Below, piece after piece: positions 8,252 through 16,535 of a DNA stretch of 35,039 nt (its first letter is position 1; each line of letters starts with the position of its first letter). The stretch spans positions 1-35,039 of the forward strand of contig JBJXFI010000227.1 of assembly GCA_046154695.1 (NCBI GenBank), written 5' to 3'. Made by a program: the position numbers and the translations under genes. The notes under the pieces are model-generated. The model was given only the letters and a program-made list of their open reading frames with translations, had not been told where the DNA came from and did not search any database. This DNA comes from DALYLB01 sp046154695. Its GTDB lineage: Bacteria > Acidobacteriota > Blastocatellia > RBC074.

Positions 8252-9216
8252 AAAATTTTTCCGCGGAGCCGGTCGAGCAGCATGTCGGAGGCCAGCGCGG
8301 CCAGAATGATGGCGCCCTGAATGGCCTTTTCCCAGAAGGGATTGATGCCGGCATAGGTCAGGGCGGTGCCGATGGTTCCGAGCAGGGCCGTACCGATCAG
8401 CGTTCCGATCAGCGTCCCGCGCCCGCCCGTGATGGCCGTGCCGCCCACCACGACCGCCGCGATCGCCTTCATCTCCAGCCCGAGGCCGGAATTGGCGGGA
8501 ATGGCGTTGAACCGCGCGGCATTGAGCAGGGCCGCCAGGCCCGAGAGCGCGCCCATAAGCATGAACACGGCCAGAATCACGCGCGGCGGATCGATTCCCG
8601 TCAGGCGCGCGGCCTCCGCGTCGGAACCGACGGCATAGACCGCGCGCCCCGCGCCGAGGTTCCGCAGGGCCCATGCGAACCCGAGAAGCACGGCGCCCGC
8701 GACCGCGACGATCAGGATCTGCCCCCCGGTCTGCCCGAGGCCGAACCATTGAAAGCCGGCGGGCAGATCCTGCACCCATTTTCCCTCGGTGCCCCAACGC
8801 AGCAGATCGCGCCAGATCACCAGCGTCGCCAGCGTCACGACGATCGCCGGCATCCGCAGCATCGCCACCAGCGCCCCATTCACCGCTCCCAGCAGCGCGC
8901 CGAGCACGGGCATTGACAGAATGAGCACCGGCATCGGCATGCCCGCCTTGGCCAGCACCCCCGCCAGAATCCCGCACACCGCGAACTGCGACCCGACCGA
9001 GATATCGATCTGCCCGACCAGGATCACCATCGTCATCCCCACCGCAACGATCAGCACCGGCGCATTCGACACCGCCAGATCGCGCCAGTTCCCGCCCATG
9101 AAGAACGAGGGTGCCACGACGCCCATCATCGCCAGCACCGCGACATAGGCGCTCAGCGCGGCGAGCTCACGTTGAAATCGCGCCAGACTGAATTGCGACC
9201 GGAATGAATTTTTCAT
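8221..9216 (-). CDS. Sugar ABC transporter permease, RbsC/RhaP family
   Basis: Inner-membrane permease of 331 residues, the usual size for the family. It has multiple hydrophobic helices, a VGQIDISVGSQFAV segment after the second helix, and the conserved MKAIAAVVVGGTAITGGRGT loop that contacts the ATPase. It precedes the fused permease/binding protein on the same strand, so the two permease domains probably form a heterodimeric pore for a monosaccharide; rhamnose is a guess from the binding-protein resemblance. It starts 36 nt after the sialidase-like gene, suggesting one transcript. The last nine residues (PRIHTNVHE) are encoded by the palindromic repeat, so the natural C-terminus was overwritten or extended. 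AGGT lies upstream of the ATG as a weak ribosome site. Confidence 0.9.
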   Translation of the reverse strand: MKNSFRSQFSLARFQRELAALSAYVAVLAMMGVVAPSFFMGGNWRDLAVSNAPVLIVAVGMTMVILVGQIDISVGSQFAVCGILAGVLAKAGMPMPVLILSMPVLGALLGAVNGALVAMLRMPAIVVTLATLVIWRDLLRWGTEGKWVQDLPAGFQWFGLGQTGGQILIVAVAGAVLLGFAWALRNLGAGRAVYAVGSDAEAARLTGIDPPRVILAVFMLMGALSGLAALLNAARFNAIPANSGLGLEMKAIAAVVVGGTAITGGRGTLIGTLIGTALLGTIGTALTYAGINPFWEKAIQGAIILAALASDMLLDRLRGKILPRIHTNVHE

Positions 9217-9252
9217 TTTTCACGACCTGGCGCCCGGGCGTGAGGCGCCTTT

Positions 9253-10512
9253 CTATTTCGGATCGCCCTGCATCACCCAGGCCTCGTTGAAGTGGGCGTG
9301 CTTGATGGTCTTGTGCAGCGGCTTGCCGGCGGCGTCCTTTTGGGCCTTGTTTTGATTGATGTGATAGCTGTAACTCGCATGCAGCGAGCCGTCGCGCGCC
9401 TGAATGATCGTCGGGTAATGATAGGAGCCGGCGTCCGCGCCGGGCGGGTCGAATTCCAGGTGGCGGGTCCATTTCCAGGATGATCCCTCATCGTCCGAGA
9501 GCGAGACCGCCAGGCTGTGGCGCCCGCGTTCGGTGTCGTTGTAGATCAGCGCCCAGCGGCCATTGCGGAGCCCGATGACCTCGGCGCCCGACCCCGGATT
9601 GGGCAGCGCGCTGTCGGTGACCTCGGACCAGGTTTCACCGTTGTCGCGCGACTCGCTCTGATGGAGCCGTTTGGGCGCCGGGCCGTTGTCGCGCATCAGC
9701 GTGTAGAGCGATCCGTCCTTTCTGCGCGCGATGCTGGGCTGGATGTTTCCTCCGCCGACCAGCGGCGCGCTCGTGTGCCAGGTGGCGCCCCAATCATCGG
9801 TGATCGCCATCAGCGAGAACGAGAAGCCGTCGGAATAGAGCGGCACGATCAGCCGTTTGCCGTCGAGCACGATCGGATGCGCCCGCGTCATCCAGCCCAG
9901 CCGGCGATAAAGCTTGTCGCCGGCGCTCTGCCGTATGCGTTTGGTGTACGCCTGAAGCGTCTCGCGCGGATATTCCGACGAGAGAGCCGCCGAGTTCTCC
10001 AGCTTGTCCATGGCCCGGTTTGTCGTATCGATGAACGCCTGCCCCGGCGTGACGTGCAGCACTTCCTGCGCGTCCCACGCCGGCGCGCCATCGCCCGACC
10101 ATCGCGATGCGATCTTGTATTTCATCAACGCCGTGTGCCACTCGTTGGCCAGGATCGTCGGCCAGAGCAGCCACAGGCGGTTCCGCGGATCGACGAACAT
10201 CGTGCAGTTGGTGTCGGGATACCCCGGCGTGTCCGCCATCGTGAAGCGCGCGCTCCAGGTCTTCGCGCCCCGGCGCTTTCGCGCCCCCTCGATCCTCACG
10301 TCATCGGCCTGCCGCTCCCCCGAGCCGTGAAACCAGCAGATCAACAGATCGCCGTTCGGCGCCTCCACGATGCACGACGAATGGTTGTGCCAGTTCTCCA
10401 GCGGAAAGAGCGTTTCGGATTCGAGGAACGGCGCCGAATCGGTGCGCGCGGCCGGCGTGTGCCCGAGGCTCGCCAGGAGAAGAATCGACATGAGCAGCAG
10501 GAAAGTTTTCAT
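9253..10512 (-). CDS. Exported sialidase-like BNR/Asp-box beta-propeller protein
   Basis: 419 residues from the ATG at 10512, where a lipid-rich signal peptide (about 1-22, MKTFLLLMSILLLASLG) begins; the longer frame upstream is only repeat. The protein has Asp-box style motifs (TDDWGATWHT, SRDNGETW, SDDEGSSW) and SGAEVIGL / GSYHYPTII segments found in sialidase-fold (BNR_2) proteins. It probably acts in the periplasm or outside the cell on glycans, releasing sugars for the permeases encoded just downstream (36 nt). Sialidase activity itself is not assured: many relatives of this fold act on other sugars or have no known substrate. The leader consists of CCGACAA heptads running right up to the ATG, with no Shine-Dalgarno sequence, which is odd for a secreted enzyme at the head of an operon. 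Confidence 0.82.
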   Translation of the reverse strand: MKTFLLLMSILLLASLGHTPAARTDSAPFLESETLFPLENWHNHSSCIVEAPNGDLLICWFHGSGERQADDVRIEGARKRRGAKTWSARFTMADTPGYPDTNCTMFVDPRNRLWLLWPTILANEWHTALMKYKIASRWSGDGAPAWDAQEVLHVTPGQAFIDTTNRAMDKLENSAALSSEYPRETLQAYTKRIRQSAGDKLYRRLGWMTRAHPIVLDGKRLIVPLYSDGFSFSLMAITDDWGATWHTSAPLVGGGNIQPSIARRKDGSLYTLMRDNGPAPKRLHQSESRDNGETWSEVTDSALPNPGSGAEVIGLRNGRWALIYNDTERGRHSLAVSLSDDEGSSWKWTRHLEFDPPGADAGSYHYPTIIQARDGSLHASYSYHINQNKAQKDAAGKPLHKTIKHAHFNEAWVMQGDPK

Positions 10513-10608
10513 CGGTTGCCGGTTGTCGGTTGTCGGTTGTCGGTTGTCGGTTGTCGGTTGTTTGCAGGTCGCGCGTATGTTGCCAACTATCTCTTCGGGT
10601 GGCAAGGG
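10513..10608. repeat. Heptad (CGGTTGT) array with conserved flank, copy 1
   Basis: About six tandem heptads of CGGTTGT (10513-10562, first one CGGTTGC) are followed by GCAGGTCGCGCGTATGTTGCC and, after a variable spacer, GGTGGCAAGGG. The same composite occurs in inverse orientation at 12960-13035. The heptads start directly at the initiation codon of the minus-strand gene at 10512. Confidence 0.85.
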
Positions 10609-10619
10609 CGGCAGCCCGT

Positions 10620-10657
10620 CCCTGGGAGGGCCGAGCTGGCGCTCGGCGTTCCCAGGG
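10620..10657. repeat. Palindromic hairpin in the divergent intergenic region
   Basis: CCCTGGGA (10620-10627) pairs with TCCCAGGG (10650-10657), and inside it CCGAGC (10631-10636) pairs with GCTCGG (10641-10646). It lies between the divergent genes starting at 10512 and 10705. A REP-like palindrome is the likeliest reading; there is no T-run to suggest a terminator. Confidence 0.6.
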
Positions 10658-10704
10658 GGATGTGGCGCTTGCCGAACCCGCCGGGAATTCTGTATCTTTC
10701 CCAT

Positions 10705-10946
10705 ATGGCCATATTCAGATACATTGAATTATTGCTTCTTGCCCTGTTGTTCGTCGCCGTGCCGCTCCTGTTGCTATATGGCGTCTATTGGATTCGCGCC
10801 TGGTTCGCGATGATCGAGACGCGGGGGCGGATCCCCTGCCCGCATTGCGCGGAGCTGATTCAGCCGGAGGCGCGGATCTGCCGGTTCTGTCAGCGCGAGA
10901 TCGGCGAGAAGCCGATCAAGCCGAAAACGCCACGAGGACTTTTTCA

Positions 10947-10950
<4 letters not shown>
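10705..10950 (+). CDS. Small membrane-anchored zinc-ribbon protein
   Basis: 81 residues. One strong hydrophobic helix (about 8-30) is followed by a zinc-ribbon motif with CPHC at 45-48 and CRFC at 59-62, then a basic tail. Proteins of this plan are usually uncharacterised, and the ribbon may bind a partner protein or simply stabilise the tail. Its stop overlaps the GTG of the next gene by four bases (GTGA), so translation is probably coupled to the decarboxylase. The ATG at 10705 lies in CCATATGG without an obvious ribosome site, so a slightly different start is possible, but the hydrophobic helix fits this one. Confidence 0.75.
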
Positions 10951-12368
<1,418 letters not shown>

Positions 12369-12383
12369 AAGGAAGGGAATCCC

Positions 12384-12812
12384 ATGGCCACACTCGAACG
12401 CGCCGTGCAGATTGCCGCCGGAGCGCATCTCGGACAGCGCGACAAATCCGGCGCGCCGTATCTGCTTCACCCGCTGCGAATGATGCTCCGCATGGACTCC
12501 GAACCGGCGATGATCGCCGCGATCCTTCACGATGTCGTGGAGGATTCCGACTGGACGATCGAGCTGCTCCGCGCGGAGGGCTTCTCCGAGGAGATCCTCC
12601 GCACCGTCGATTGCCTGACGCATCGCGAGGGCGAGAGCTATGAGACATTCGTCAAACGCGTCAAGACCGATGCCCTCGCCCGCCGCGTCAAGCTGGCCGA
12701 CCTGGAAGACAACATGAACCTCAAGCGACTCGCCGTCGTCACTCCCAAGGACCTCGCCCGCCTCGAAAAATATCACCGCGCATGGCTGTCGCTGACCGGG
12801 GAAGAGAGTTGA
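12384..12812 (+). CDS. Small HD-domain phosphohydrolase of the SpoT/MESH1 type
   Basis: 142 residues consisting of a single HD domain. Motifs match the hydrolase half of RelA/SpoT: AHLGQRDKSGAPYLLHP (14-30), ILHDVVED (47-54) with the His49-Asp50 pair, and VKLADLEDN (102-110). This predicts a Mn-dependent pyrophosphohydrolase that removes the 3' pyrophosphate from (p)ppGpp or a related nucleotide (small alarmone hydrolase). No synthetase domain is present. The site GGAAGGG precedes ATG 12384 by 6 nt. It is the third gene of the zinc-ribbon/decarboxylase operon, 15 nt after the decarboxylase, so amino-acid metabolism and alarmone turnover may be co-expressed. Activity on alarmone is inferred. 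Confidence 0.82.
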   Translation: MATLERAVQIAAGAHLGQRDKSGAPYLLHPLRMMLRMDSEPAMIAAILHDVVEDSDWTIELLRAEGFSEEILRTVDCLTHREGESYETFVKRVKTDALARRVKLADLEDNMNLKRLAVVTPKDLARLEKYHRAWLSLTGEES

Positions 12813-12960
12813 GGGTTGAGAGTTGAGAGCTGAGAGTTGGTAGTTGGTAGTTGAGAATTGATAGTTGAGAATTGAGACTTGCGGGTGGCTGTTGTCATTC
12901 GGCAACCGCCCTCAACTCTCAACTCTCAACTATCAATTCTCAACTACCAACTACCAACTC
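12812..12960. repeat. Heptad repeats forming a perfect 37-bp inverted repeat
   Basis: Left arm 12834-12870 and right arm 12924-12960 are exact reverse complements over 37 nt, with a 53-nt loop. Both arms are made of degenerate heptads with an RTTG core (GTTGAGA, GTTGGTA, ATTGATA). A few more heptads extend to 12812 on the left and complements to 12910 on the right. The array begins at the stop codon of the HD gene and would fold as a long RNA hairpin after that operon. Confidence 0.9.
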
Positions 12961-13035
12961 CCTTGCCACCCGGGCCATGAATAGGCAACATACGCGCGAC
13001 CTGCCGAGAACCGGCAACCGACAACCGACAACCGA
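12960..13035. repeat. Heptad array with conserved flank, copy 2 (inverse of 10513-10608)
   Basis: Reading left to right: CCCTTGCCACC, a variable spacer, GGCAACATACGCGCGACCTGC, and then CCGACAA-type heptads ending near 13035. This is the reverse complement of the composite at 10513-10608, with shorter heptads and a different spacer. It sits in the leader of the gene at 13059. Confidence 0.85.
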
Positions 13036-13058
13036 TTACCAATTGAAAGGGAGCTGTG

Positions 13059-13502
13059 ATGAAACGATTCCTGATGCTGGCCTTCGTCCTGCTGTGCGCA
13101 TCGCTTTCGACGGTCGCGCAGGCGCCCGCCGGCGGACCGGTGGAACAGGCAGTGCTCAAGCTCGAGCAGCAGTGGGTGGACGCGCTCGTCAAGGCCGATG
13201 CGGGCGCGCTCGAATCGCTGTACCACGAAGAGCTGGTCTATACGCATTCCAGCGGCTCGGTGGACACAAAGGCGAGCTATATCGAATCCATCCGGTCCGG
13301 GAAGTCGAAATACGAGTCGATCGAGCGGGACGACATCCGCGTGCGGCTGTATGGCGACACCGCGATCGTCACCTGCCACAGCGTGATCAAGGTCAACAAG
13401 AACACGATCAACGCCCGGTATATCCACGTCTACGTGAAACAGAAGGGCCCGAAGGGAGGCTGGCGGATGGTCGCGCATCAGACGACGCGGCTTCCGCAGT
13501 GA
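13059..13502 (+). CDS. Exported NTF2-like (DUF4440/SnoaL-like) protein
   Basis: 147 residues with a signal peptide at about 1-20 (MKRFLMLAFVLLCASLSTVA). The rest is a compact cone-shaped NTF2-like domain: a helical start (VEQAVLKLEQQWVDAL), then LYHEELVYTHSSGSV and a strand-rich C-terminus with GDTAIVTCHSVI and WRMVAHQTT. Members are mostly uncharacterised small-molecule-binding or enzyme-like folds; nothing indicates the ligand. AAAGGGAG lies about 7 nt before ATG 13059, which is preferred over the GTG one codon earlier. The gene is isolated between two repeat clusters. Confidence 0.82.
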   Translation: MKRFLMLAFVLLCASLSTVAQAPAGGPVEQAVLKLEQQWVDALVKADAGALESLYHEELVYTHSSGSVDTKASYIESIRSGKSKYESIERDDIRVRLYGDTAIVTCHSVIKVNKNTINARYIHVYVKQKGPKGGWRMVAHQTTRLPQ

Positions 13503-13552
13503 GGCGGCGTTCATATCGCGTGGCGACGCCCTGAAACAATGAAAAGCATGGT

Positions 13553-13693
13553 GGCACAAGCTGTCCAGCTTGTGCCGAGTGTGAGGGTGCGCGTGAAGAG
13601 TGCGGCGCCCACGCGCCGGAAGTGATCTCGGTTGAGGACCAGTCTTTTCCGTGAGTGTCTGGTGGACACGGCACAAGCTGGACAGCTTGTGCC
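13553..13693. repeat. REPIN-like pair of 24-bp palindromes (copy 1)
   Basis: Two 24-nt palindromes at 13553-13576 and 13670-13693 each have 11-nt arms (GGCACAAGCTG and CAGCTTGTGCC) around a 2-nt centre, TC in the first and GA in the second. The two units are therefore inverted relative to each other and enclose about 93 bp. The same composite, reversed and diverged inside, lies at 27654-27797. This matches the plan of REP doublets (BIME/REPIN) mobilised in trans. Confidence 0.85.
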
Positions 13694-13722
13694 GCTTTAT
13701 TCCAAGGAGATCCATACTCTTG

Positions 13723-15345
13723 ATGACCTGGACTCAGAATTACAACCCGCTTCATTCGTGGCTGCTCTCGACGATCGTTTCGGCGCTGCCGGTGGTGACG
13801 CTCTTTTTCGTGCTCGTGGTGCTCAAGAAGCGCGTCTGGGTTTCGGCGTTCTGCGGGATGGCGATGGCGGTGCTGCTGGCGATGTTCGTCTTCGGGATGC
13901 CGGGAGTGATGGTGGCGGCGTCGGCGGCGCATGGCGTGATCTTCGGGGTGTTGCGAATCGCGTGGATCATCATCGCCTCGATGTTTCTATACAACATCGC
14001 GGTCGAGACGGGGCAGTTTCAGGTGATGAAGGATTCGATCGCGTCGCTCTCTTCGGACAAGCGGCTGCAGTTGATCCTGATTGCCTTCTGTTTCGGGGCG
14101 TTTCTGGAAGGGACGGGCGGCGGGGGCGCGCCGGTCGCGATCGCCGGGTCGTTTCTGATCGGCCTGGGATTTCCCCCGTTTCAGGCGGCGACCTTGTGTT
14201 TGGTGGCGAACACGGCGCCGGTGGCGTGGGGGGGCGTCGGCAATCCGATTCGCGTTCTGGCGGGCGTGACCGAACTCAACGAGCTTACGCTCAGCGCGAT
14301 GACCGGGCGCATTCTGCCGCCGCTGTCGCTGATCCTGCCGTTGTGGCTGGTGCGCAGCATGGTCGGGTGGAAGGAGACGCGCGAGGTCTGGCCGGCGCTG
14401 CTGGTCAGCGGGTTGTCGTTCGCGGGCATGCAGTTTTACTGGTCGAACTACATGGACAACAGCCTGGTCGACATCGTCTCGGCGCTCTTCTCGTTGCTGG
14501 TGATGGTCGCTTTTCTCAAGTTCTGGAAGCCGAAGAATGTGCTGCCCGTCAGCGGAGAGCTGGTGGCGCGGATCGGCGCCGGCCCGGGGACGGGCGCGGT
14601 GATAAAGGGCTGGTCGCCGTTTCTGCTGGCGTCGGTCTTCATTTTCGTCGCGGGCTATCCGGCGATCAACAAATATCTGATCTTCCCCTCGCTCAAGCAG
14701 CCGATGCCGATGCTGCACAATGCGGTGTTGCGGATACCGCCGGTGGCGCCGGTCAATTCGCCCGAGGCGGCCATTGTCGATCTGAACATCATCGCGCTGC
14801 CGGGGACGGCGATCTTCGTCGGGACGGTCCTGGCCTCGCTATGGCTCGGGTTGTCGCTCTCGCGCACGATGCGGATTCTGGGGCGCACCTTTCGGGAGCT
14901 GATCCCCTCGCTGCTGGCGATCAGCTTTATGGTCGGCCTGGCGTATGTCACCCGGTATTCGGGGATGGATACGGTGATGGGATTGAGCCTGACGCGATCG
15001 GGGGTTCTCTATCCGTTCTTCGGAACGATGCTCGGCTGGCTGGGCGTCGCGCTGACCGGAACGGATGCCGGATCGAACGCCCTCTTCGGGAACCTGCAGA
15101 AGGTGACGGCATTACAGCTCGGCCTGAGCCCGATTCTGATGGCCTCGGCGAACTCCGCCGGGGGGGTGATGGGCAAGATGATCGACGCGCAGTCGATCGT
15201 CGTCTCCAGCGCGGCGACGCACCAGACCGGCAACGAGGCGGCGATCTTCAAGGCGGTCTTCTGGCACAGCCTCGTCCTCGCCTCGCTCGTCGGCGTCATC
15301 GTCATGCTTTATGCATTCGTTTTTCCGGGAATCGTCCCGCAATGA
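13723..15345 (+). CDS. lctP: L-lactate permease family transporter (LctP/LldP)
   Basis: 540 residues, matching the family length, with about 12-14 hydrophobic helices throughout. Family signatures are FGAFLEGTGGGGAPVAIAG, NTAPVAWGGVGNPI, GTDAGSNALFGNLQ and ANSAGGVMGKMIDAQS. It imports lactate, glycolate or similar 2-hydroxy-carboxylates, probably with protons. The glycine run in EGTGGGGAP replaces the AAGFGTP seen in the enteric proteins as I recall them. ATG 13723 is chosen because a membrane helix follows directly; AAGGAGA ends 13 nt upstream (10 nt from an alternative TTG at 13720). The longer frame to 13651 runs through the palindromic repeat and is rejected. The lactonase gene follows after 12 nt, so the pair is probably an operon. 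Confidence 0.93.
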   Translation: MTWTQNYNPLHSWLLSTIVSALPVVTLFFVLVVLKKRVWVSAFCGMAMAVLLAMFVFGMPGVMVAASAAHGVIFGVLRIAWIIIASMFLYNIAVETGQFQVMKDSIASLSSDKRLQLILIAFCFGAFLEGTGGGGAPVAIAGSFLIGLGFPPFQAATLCLVANTAPVAWGGVGNPIRVLAGVTELNELTLSAMTGRILPPLSLILPLWLVRSMVGWKETREVWPALLVSGLSFAGMQFYWSNYMDNSLVDIVSALFSLLVMVAFLKFWKPKNVLPVSGELVARIGAGPGTGAVIKGWSPFLLASVFIFVAGYPAINKYLIFPSLKQPMPMLHNAVLRIPPVAPVNSPEAAIVDLNIIALPGTAIFVGTVLASLWLGLSLSRTMRILGRTFRELIPSLLAISFMVGLAYVTRYSGMDTVMGLSLTRSGVLYPFFGTMLGWLGVALTGTDAGSNALFGNLQKVTALQLGLSPILMASANSAGGVMGKMIDAQSIVVSSAATHQTGNEAAIFKAVFWHSLVLASLVGVIVMLYAFVFPGIVPQ

Positions 15346-15357
15346 GGAACAGAACCA

Positions 15358-16521
15358 ATGATTGAACAGGATCTCACGCGACGGAATTTCATCCATCTGG
15401 CAGCCACGGCGACAGCCGGGGCGGCGCTTTTCGAGCCCGCGCGGGCGGCGGCCGGCGACTTTCTGCTTTATGTGGGCACCTATACCAAGGGGAAGAGCGA
15501 GGGAATCTACATCTATCGCATGAACGGGCAGACCGGTGAATTGAAGCCGGTCGCGACGGTCCGGGACGTCTCGAACCCGTCTTTCCTCGCGATCGATCCG
15601 CGGCGAAAATTTCTCTATGCCGTCAACGAGAGCGGCCAGTTCAACGGAAAGCCGGGAGGCGGCGTGACGGCCTACGCGATCGATCCGAAGACGGGCGATT
15701 TGAAGAAGCTCAACGACCGCCCCTCGCCGGGCGTCCCCTGCCACCTCTCCGTGCATCCTTCGGGACGGTTTGTGCTCGCGGCGAATTACGGCGGGGGAAA
15801 TGTGGTGATGTATCCGGTCAACGCGGACGGCAGCCTCGGAGCGCTGAGTTATGTCGCGCAGCACACGGGGAAGGGAGGCGACCCGAAGCGGCAGGACGGT
15901 CCGCACGCGCATTGCGTCATGCTCGATGCCGCGGGGCGATTCGCCTTTGCCCCGGACCTCGGCATCGACAAGATCATGATCTACAAAGTGGATACGGCGG
16001 CCGGGAAGCTGCTGTTGCATGGGGTTGCGCCGACCCGCCCCGCCGCGGGGCCGCGCCACTTCGATTTTCATCCATCGGGCAATTTTGCTTATGTGATCAA
16101 TGAGCTGGATTCGACGATCACGGCCTTCGCGTATTCCAAGGCGAAGGGCACCCTGACCGCGCTGCAGACGGTCTCGGCGCTTCCGGAAGGATATGCGGGA
16201 ACCAGTTATTGCGCCGATATTCACGTCCATCCGTCCGGCCGCTTCCTCTATGGCTCGAATCGCGGCCATGACAGCATCGTCGCCTTCCTGATCAATAATG
16301 ACGGCAGGCTGAGCATCCTCAATCACGAGCCGGTGGGTGGAAAATGGCCGCGCAATTTCGGCATCGATCCGGCCGGCAACTTTTTGCTGGTCGCCAATCA
16401 GAACAGCGACAACGTCGTCACGTTCCGCATCGATCCGGCGACCGGGTGGCTGAAACCGACCGGCCAATCGACCGAGGTTCCCATGCCGGTTTGTCTGAAG
16501 TTTATTCCGGCGCCGGCCTGA
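15358..16521 (+). CDS. Tat-exported lactonase, 6-phosphogluconolactonase-like seven-bladed propeller
   Basis: 387 residues. The N-terminus has a twin-arginine motif, TRRNF (7-11), a hydrophobic stretch and small residues near 28-31 (ARAA), so it should be folded in the cytoplasm and exported. The mature part has YVGTYTKGKSEGIYIYR, LAIDPRRKFLYAVNE and repeated SVHPSGRFVLAANYGGG, DFHPSGNFAYVINE and VHPSGRFLYGSNRG blade motifs typical of the YbhE-type lactonase propeller, with histidines and glutamates before the blades. It probably hydrolyses sugar or other lactones in the periplasm rather than acting on phosphorylated substrate. GAGGAA lies 8 nt before the ATG. Context with a hydroxyacid permease suggests that its acid product is imported, which is inference. 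Confidence 0.9.
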   Translation: MIEQDLTRRNFIHLAATATAGAALFEPARAAAGDFLLYVGTYTKGKSEGIYIYRMNGQTGELKPVATVRDVSNPSFLAIDPRRKFLYAVNESGQFNGKPGGGVTAYAIDPKTGDLKKLNDRPSPGVPCHLSVHPSGRFVLAANYGGGNVVMYPVNADGSLGALSYVAQHTGKGGDPKRQDGPHAHCVMLDAAGRFAFAPDLGIDKIMIYKVDTAAGKLLLHGVAPTRPAAGPRHFDFHPSGNFAYVINELDSTITAFAYSKAKGTLTALQTVSALPEGYAGTSYCADIHVHPSGRFLYGSNRGHDSIVAFLINNDGRLSILNHEPVGGKWPRNFGIDPAGNFLLVANQNSDNVVTFRIDPATGWLKPTGQSTEVPMPVCLKFIPAPA

Positions 16522-16535
16522 AGCCGTCTCACTTG

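Noticed and set aside
9253..10704. Longer version of the sialidase-like gene starting at 10704
   Set aside because: The extra 64 residues are translated from heptad and palindromic repeats; the signal peptide starts at the ATG at 10512.
12812..13035. Short repeats suggesting a CRISPR array
   Set aside because: The units are 7 bp, degenerate and contiguous with no spacers; no cas genes are present.
13651..13722. Longer start for the lactate permease at 13651
   Set aside because: The added codons read through the 24-bp palindrome; AAGGAGA and the first helix support 13723.
13632..15365. 577-codon plus-strand frame overlapping the lactate permease in another frame
   Set aside because: Gly/Arg/Asp-rich without hydrophobic helices; the permease frame is unmistakable.
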